A DNA stretch of 26,827 bases from assembly GCA_964443805.1 (NCBI GenBank), contig CAYUEQ010000009.1:1-26827 (forward strand), read 5' to 3'. The notes under the pieces are model-generated. The model was not told the origin of the DNA. It searched no databases and worked only from the letters and a program-made list of their open reading frames with translations. Below are positions 23,100-26,827 of this stretch, piece by piece. Made by a program: the position numbers and the translations under genes. Source of the DNA: CAYUEQ01 sp964443805 (GTDB taxonomy: Bacteria; Bacillota_I; Bacilli_A; RF39; UBA660). The stretch's first letter is position 1, and every line of letters begins with the position of its first letter.

Positions 23100-23564
23100 T
23101 CACTCCTTCCCTTTATCTAGTAGATCTCTAAGAGGTGCAAGTCTTTCATCAAAGCCTGTCTTTTTTTGATCTGTTAATTCCCAACCATCTCCTTTTAAAG
23201 ATAATGGTTCTTCTTCGTATTTTGTGTAACGAATTGGGATTTCCATTACAACATTTTCCCATAAAAGTTCAATAATATCAAGTTTATTTAGCTTTTTTTG
23301 ATAATATTGCCTATTTTCATCGATTTTCTCATCAATTTTAAAATTTAAATCATAATTTATGTTTTCTAGTGTCCTAGAATCTAATAAAACCATACTTCCC
23401 TTTACAACTAAGTTTATATTATGACTTTGATCTATATATCCTTTTACTTTTAGATTACTTAAGTCAATAATACTTAAATCTTTATATAAAGATTTATCAA
23501 TAATAATATCTTCTTCAATTTTTATTTTTTCATCAACAATTAACTTGTTTAAATCTATCAACAT
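23100..23564 (-). CDS. yceD: DUF177 family protein YceD (YlbN), linked to 23S rRNA and L32
   Basis: 154 residues from ATG 23562-23564. The family pattern is seen in the N-terminal LIDLNKL, the central beta-rich half, and a C-terminal part with LLWENVVMEIPIRY and FDERLAPLRDLL. The CxxxC often present in DUF177 is absent. Members co-occur with rpmF and are linked to 23S rRNA accumulation. Here it directly precedes rpmF and is divergent from the ylbM side, the same arrangement as B. subtilis ylbM/ylbN-rpmF. TTG (23579) or GTG (23573) starts are possible but would add only a few residues. The ribosome binding site is weak. A TATACT box (23584-23589) may be its -10. Confidence 0.85.
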   Translation of the reverse strand: MLIDLNKLIVDEKIKIEEDIIIDKSLYKDLSIIDLSNLKVKGYIDQSHNINLVVKGSMVLLDSRTLENINYDLNFKIDEKIDENRQYYQKKLNKLDIIELLWENVVMEIPIRYTKYEEEPLSLKGDGWELTDQKKTGFDERLAPLRDLLDKGKE

Positions 23565-23607
23565 TTTTATCACGACCAAACTTAGTATACTATATTTTTA
23601 TCTATTA

Positions 23608-23616
23608 TGCTAAAAT
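23608..23616 (+). promoter_or_regulatory. Extended -10 promoter for the plus-strand pair
   Basis: TG-C-TAAAAT forms an extended -10 element with no good -35, 20 bp before the ATG of the 4-TM protein gene. AAGGAG (23623-23628) follows as ribosome binding site. Confidence 0.45.
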
Positions 23617-23635
23617 ATTTATAAGGAGAGATATT

Positions 23636-24388
23636 ATGTATTACGTATTTTCATTACTTTTAATTATTTTTATTACTATTATTAACTTTAAATTTGTACC
23701 TAAGATTATTTTAAAAAAAGATACCAAAGATACTACAGAACCTAAAAAGAAGTTTATTCAAATAATTAGAATTTCTTTAACAATAGTAGGAGTTGTATTA
23801 TTTTTTTATTTATTTTTAGAACTTACTGATTTAATCCCATATTTCTTTATTCCAAAAAATACCATGAAAATTGAAATTGCTTATTACAAAGAACTTATAA
23901 CGGGTTTTATATTTATTATGAGTATTCTTATTAGTCTATTGATTCCAAGTTTTATATTAAAAAATTATGAGTTATCTAAATTAGAGTTGGATTTAAATCG
24001 TTCTGCTTATTTAACAAAAGATCGACGAAGAAAGTTTTATTTTTTAGGAGCATCTATTTTTAGTATCGTTAGTTTATTTTATTTATTCTTTTCTACACAT
24101 TATTTTTATTATAATGATAATTTTTTATATAAATCAGATATGTTTTCTTTTAAACATGAAAAATTAAGTTATGAAGATATTAAACATATAAAGATTAAAA
24201 CTACTAAAAACAATCCAACTACTTTTGTTCATTTTAATAATAGTAAACCTATTAATATAAGTTTTGATGATTTAAATTTTTCAATGAAAAACGGGATTTT
24301 ATTTTACTGTGATACTTTCGAAATAAAAACTTTGTTTGAAGAAAAGTACAATTACGAATGTTTTGTTGAAGGAAGAAAAAATCAATGA
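23636..24388 (+). CDS. Hypothetical membrane protein with four TM segments
   Basis: 250 residues, family not recognised. Hydrophobic helices lie at about 3-22, 44-66, 88-108 and 134-155, with basic loops between them (KKDTKDTTEPKKK; TKDRRRK). A C-terminal soluble part of about 95 residues follows (YNDNFLYKSDMFSFKHEKLSYEDIKHIKIKTTKNN ...), of mixed beta type and resembling the small PH-like domains of some Firmicute membrane proteins, though that is only an impression. The AAGGAG ribosome binding site fits the ATG. The end overlaps tmcAL by 4 bp (ATGA), so the two are co-translated. Confidence 0.8.
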   Translation: MYYVFSLLLIIFITIINFKFVPKIILKKDTKDTTEPKKKFIQIIRISLTIVGVVLFFYLFLELTDLIPYFFIPKNTMKIEIAYYKELITGFIFIMSILISLLIPSFILKNYELSKLELDLNRSAYLTKDRRRKFYFLGASIFSIVSLFYLFFSTHYFYYNDNFLYKSDMFSFKHEKLSYEDIKHIKIKTTKNNPTTFVHFNNSKPINISFDDLNFSMKNGILFYCDTFEIKTLFEEKYNYECFVEGRKNQ

Positions 24389-25503
24389 ATGTAATAGGTC
24401 TTATCGCTGAATATAATCCCTTTCATAATGGACATTTATATCATATTAAGAAAATAAAAGAAGATAATCCAGATGCTATTTTAGTCTTAGTATTAAATGG
24501 CTATTTCATGCAACGTGGGGAGTTCAGTATTTTAACCAAAGAAGAAAAGACTAAATTAGCACTACATTATGGTATAAATATTGTTTTAGAATTACCTTTT
24601 GTATATGGAGTTCAATCAGCAGATAATTTTGCTCTTGCAAGTCTTGAGTTATTAAATAACTTAAAAGTTAATAAAATTGTTTTTGGCAGTGAAATAAATG
24701 ATATAAAAGTACTTGAACAAGTTGCTAAAATACAACTGAATAATAAAGAATATGATTTAAAGGTTAAAGAATATCTTAAAAAAGGACTTAACTACCCTAC
24801 TGCAGTATCACTTGCAATAAATACCAAAGATAATATAAGCAAACCTAATGATTTATTAGGTATCTCATATATTAAAGCAATTCTAAAAAACAGATATAAA
24901 ATAACATACGAAACTATTAAAAGAACAAATGATTATCACGATTTAAACAGTAAAGGAAAAACTATAAGTGCAAGTAATATAAGAAATAAAATAAACAAAA
25001 ATAAAAGTATAAAAAAATATGTACCTAGTTACTCCTACAAACTTATTAAAAGGAGAAATACTAAATATTTTAATTATTTAAAATACAAAATAATTACAGA
25101 GACTAATTTAGAAAGATATTTAGATGTTGATGAAGGAATTGAGAACAGACTTAAAAACAAAATATTAGAATCAAACTCCTTAGAAGAATTAGTAACTAAA
25201 GTAAAAACTAAACGATATACATATAACAAAATAAATAGAATGTTTATCCATATCTTAGTTGGACTTACAAAAAAAGATAACAATAAAATGAAATTAGATT
25301 ACATTAAAATTTTAGGGTTTGATTCTAAAGGACAAGAGTATTTAAATAAAATTAAAAAAAATATTAAATTACCTCTTTATACTAATAAATTAAATTCTAA
25401 AATAAAAGATTATGAATTAAAAGCAGCACAAGTTTATGATTTAATTACTACTAGTAAAACTTATAATTATGAATTAAAAAACAAACCAATAACAAAAAAA
25501 TAG
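24385..25503 (+). CDS. tmcAL: tRNA(Met) cytidine acetate ligase TmcAL (YlbM)
   Basis: 372 residues, slightly short for the family (about 390-415). The N-terminus GLIAEYNPFHNGHLYHI contains the HxGH nucleotidyltransferase motif (His14, His17). NGYFMQRGEFSI and ELPFVYGVQSADNFALASLELLN are further family blocks, and the middle holds KGKTISASNIRNKI, similar to the SxTxIR signature. The enzyme forms N4-acetylcytidine at the wobble base of elongator tRNA-Met from acetate and ATP. The gene lies beside yceD-rpmF as in B. subtilis (ylbM-ylbN-rpmF), but here it is divergent from them. A shared terminator follows it. Confidence 0.93.
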   Translation: MNVIGLIAEYNPFHNGHLYHIKKIKEDNPDAILVLVLNGYFMQRGEFSILTKEEKTKLALHYGINIVLELPFVYGVQSADNFALASLELLNNLKVNKIVFGSEINDIKVLEQVAKIQLNNKEYDLKVKEYLKKGLNYPTAVSLAINTKDNISKPNDLLGISYIKAILKNRYKITYETIKRTNDYHDLNSKGKTISASNIRNKINKNKSIKKYVPSYSYKLIKRRNTKYFNYLKYKIITETNLERYLDVDEGIENRLKNKILESNSLEELVTKVKTKRYTYNKINRMFIHILVGLTKKDNNKMKLDYIKILGFDSKGQEYLNKIKKNIKLPLYTNKLNSKIKDYELKAAQVYDLITTSKTYNYELKNKPITKK

Positions 25504-25523
25504 AAGTTTTTCTTCTATTTTTT
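25495..25523. terminator. Bidirectional terminator between tmcAL and the Ig-like gene
   Basis: AAAAAATAGAAG (25495-25506) pairs with CTTCTATTTTTT (25512-25523) around a 5-nt loop, with T-runs on both strands. The tmcAL stop codon (25501-25503) is part of the stem, and the minus-strand gene ends 3 bp beyond it. Confidence 0.8.
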
Positions 25524-25525
25524 GT

Positions 25526-26827
25526 TTAACATTTTGTTTTAGTACATCTAAATGTCCTTGTAGAACTACAATTACCTGCTAAATCACACACTATGAATCC
25601 ATAATGAGTATAAGTAATATCACCTAGATTTGTCGTCATCGTAAATTTGAAAGGTGCTCCTGGTGTTACATTTCTAACATCTAGTGTTGATTTATTATCA
25701 GGAGGATTTGCGATACCTAATTTGTATCTTTCGACTCTTGTTTTAACTGATAAGTTAGTACTATTACAAAAATTGGCATTACCTCCTGGTTGTTTAGAGT
25801 TTTCTCCACAGTGAGATCGATAAGCATTTACTACATTACTTAAATTATCTGTTATAGCAAATTCAGTACAGAAGGTATTTCCCGTAGCTGCTATACTTCT
25901 TGAATAAGTAATTGTTGGTGAAGTTCTATCTATTCTTACATTAGTTCCTGCTGACCAACCACTTGTATTTCCAACAGCATCAACTGCTCTGTAGTAGACA
26001 GTTGAGTTTCTTTCAACACTCCAAGTTCCTTTTGATGAAAATGTACTAGTTCCACTTGAAGGTTGAGTTACATCACTAAATATATTGCTTTTATTATAAC
26101 TATATTCTATTTTTTTTAGTCCGCTATTACCATCGGTATATTTTGCTGTTAATGTAACATTTGATTTTGTCCAAGCACCACCACTTGAATTGGTCAAACT
26201 ATTTAATGTAGGTGCGGTTTTATCAATTTTTATATTAGTACCTGATGACCATCCGCTCGTATTTCCTACAGTATCAACTGCTCTGTAGTAAACAGTTGAG
26301 TTTCTTTCAACACTCCAAGTTCCTTTTGATGAAAATGTACTAGTTCCACTTGAAGGTTGAGTTACATCACTAAATATATTGCTTTTATTATAACTATATT
26401 CTATTTTTTTTAGTCCGCTATTACCATCGGTATATTTTGCTGTTAATGTAACATTTGATTTTGTCCAAGCACCACCACTTGAATTGGTCAAACTATTTAA
26501 TGTAGGTGCGATTTTATCAACATACACATTAGCTGTTCGTGCTGGACAGGTTCTTGTATTTCCAACTTTATCAGTTATTGTATATGCAGCGATACTCGAT
26601 GTTTTTGTTGTCGTTGAGAATGTCTGTGATGTGTTTGCTGTTGAACATCCACTATGAGCATCATTACATCTTTTGTTTATTGTTCGATTGGCATTGGTCC
26701 ATGTTGTACTATCTCCACTACTTGAACAAGTCGGTGCAGTTCTATCGACATAGATTGGTGCATTATTATATCTACAAGTTGCTGTTGTTCCTGCTCTATT
26801 TTTTATTACATATGATAAATTGGCTGT
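25526..26827 (-). CDS. Large Ig-like repeat surface protein (5' part beyond window)
   Basis: The frame stays open from the stop at 25526-25528 to the right window edge: 433 residues with no start needed inside the window. An internal ATG at 26527 lies mid-domain and is not a plausible start. The protein is a chain of Ig-like beta domains, each opened by (V/I)D(K/R)xxPT and closed by a D-x-x-GN phrase (DKVGNTRT, DTVGNTSG, DAVGNTSG, DLAGNCSS). Cysteines occur in pairs in the outer domains (TCPAR, TCSSSG, RCNDAHSGC, FRCTKTKC) and are absent from the two central ones, which are nearly identical 98-residue repeats. There is no LPXTG or C-terminal membrane anchor; the protein ends TRTFRCTKTKC. It is most likely a secreted or N-terminally anchored adhesin-type protein, function unproven. 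Confidence 0.8.
   Translation of the reverse strand, partial: TANLSYVIKNRAGTTATCRYNNAPIYVDRTAPTCSSSGDSTTWTNANRTINKRCNDAHSGCSTANTSQTFSTTTKTSSIAAYTITDKVGNTRTCPARTANVYVDKIAPTLNSLTNSSGGAWTKSNVTLTAKYTDGNSGLKKIEYSYNKSNIFSDVTQPSSGTSTFSSKGTWSVERNSTVYYRAVDTVGNTSGWSSGTNIKIDKTAPTLNSLTNSSGGAWTKSNVTLTAKYTDGNSGLKKIEYSYNKSNIFSDVTQPSSGTSTFSSKGTWSVERNSTVYYRAVDAVGNTSGWSAGTNVRIDRTSPTITYSRSIAATGNTFCTEFAITDNLSNVVNAYRSHCGENSKQPGGNANFCNSTNLSVKTRVERYKLGIANPPDNKSTLDVRNVTPGAPFKFTMTTNLGDITYTHYGFIVCDLAGNCSSTRTFRCTKTKC
25931..26518 (-). repeat. Two tandem 294-bp (98-codon) repeats in the Ig-like gene
   Basis: Units at 26225-26518 and 25931-26224 are offset by exactly 294 bp. Over about 230 bp (25987-26216 compared with 26281-26510) I see a single base difference, at a silent position. 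Divergence is concentrated at the domain boundaries. This indicates a recent duplication or ongoing gene conversion. Confidence 0.9.

Noticed and set aside
25074..25283. Minus-strand frame inside tmcAL
   Set aside because: Shadow of the tmcAL coding region with no ribosome binding site.
25931..26518. CRISPR array or mobile element for the long direct repeat
   Set aside because: There are only two 294-bp units, in frame, and each encodes an Ig-like domain. No short repeats with spacers, transposase or terminal inverted repeats are present.
25526..26527. Start of the Ig-like protein at ATG 26527
   Set aside because: The same frame stays open for 300 bp more to the window edge with Ig-like sequence, and the ATG falls inside a domain with no ribosome binding site.
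1..26827. tRNA, rRNA, riboswitch, replication origin or prophage
   Set aside because: I found no cloverleaf, rRNA segment, recognisable riboswitch, DnaA-box cluster, integrase or structural phage gene.

Overview
The window is very AT-rich and densely packed, and nearly every gene lies on the minus strand. Gene content and order point to an uncultured low-GC Firmicute (Bacilli, on the Erysipelotrichia / RF39-like side with reduced genomes). I cannot name the species. A run of exactly 100 Ns (12348-12447) shows that this is a draft assembly, so the left part (1-12347) and right part (12448-26827) need not be true neighbours.

Left part. The window opens inside the 5' end of a surface protein with a pilin-like N-terminus (1-327, minus), controlled by a strong promoter whose whole spacer is a perfect palindrome. 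A Fic-domain protein follows (431-1147), then a possible 58-aa membrane protein on the plus strand. Next comes tig - lon - spoVID-like - ysxE-like (6662 to 1370, minus). This is what remains of the Bacillus subtilis tig...lonA...spoVID-ysxE region once clpX, lonB, ysxC and the hem genes are removed, and it suggests spore-coat assembly. Then comes a compact ireB - ruvX - yrzB - mltG - trmR - trhP1 - trhP2 - greA block (11880 to 6737) in the order of the B. subtilis yrzL-yrrKLMNO-greA region. It combines cell-envelope control (IreB, MltG), a RuvX nuclease and the 5-methoxyuridine tRNA wobble pathway (TrhP1/2 hydroxylation, TrmR methylation). A decayed DUF1016/YhcG nuclease gene lies at the assembly gap.

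Right part. It holds a division and cell-wall (dcw) cluster: yceD - rpmF - unknown gene - mraZ - rsmH - ftsL - pbpB - beta-helix membrane protein - spoVD-like - mraY - ftsW/spoVE-like (23564 to 12450, minus). murE, murD, murG and divIB are absent from it. mraZ has a strong promoter followed by four TGGK-type boxes at exactly 10-bp spacing. The most unusual gene is the 534-aa protein between the two class B PBPs, with three membrane segments and a right-handed beta-helix-like ectodomain. It sits 19 bp after pbpB and ends in a strong terminator, so it looks like the last gene of the mraZ transcript. The pbpB product carries KTS in place of the KTG box.

Right end. Two plus-strand genes (an unknown 4-TM protein and tmcAL/ylbM) diverge from yceD. 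They converge, through a shared terminator, on the 3' end of a large Ig-like repeat surface protein (25526-26827, minus) containing two nearly identical 98-residue repeats.

A recurring trait is extreme compaction: stop codons lie inside terminator hairpins (greA, rpmF, mraY, tmcAL), a ribosome binding site lies inside a terminator arm (spoVID), and a promoter -35 lies inside a terminator (lon).
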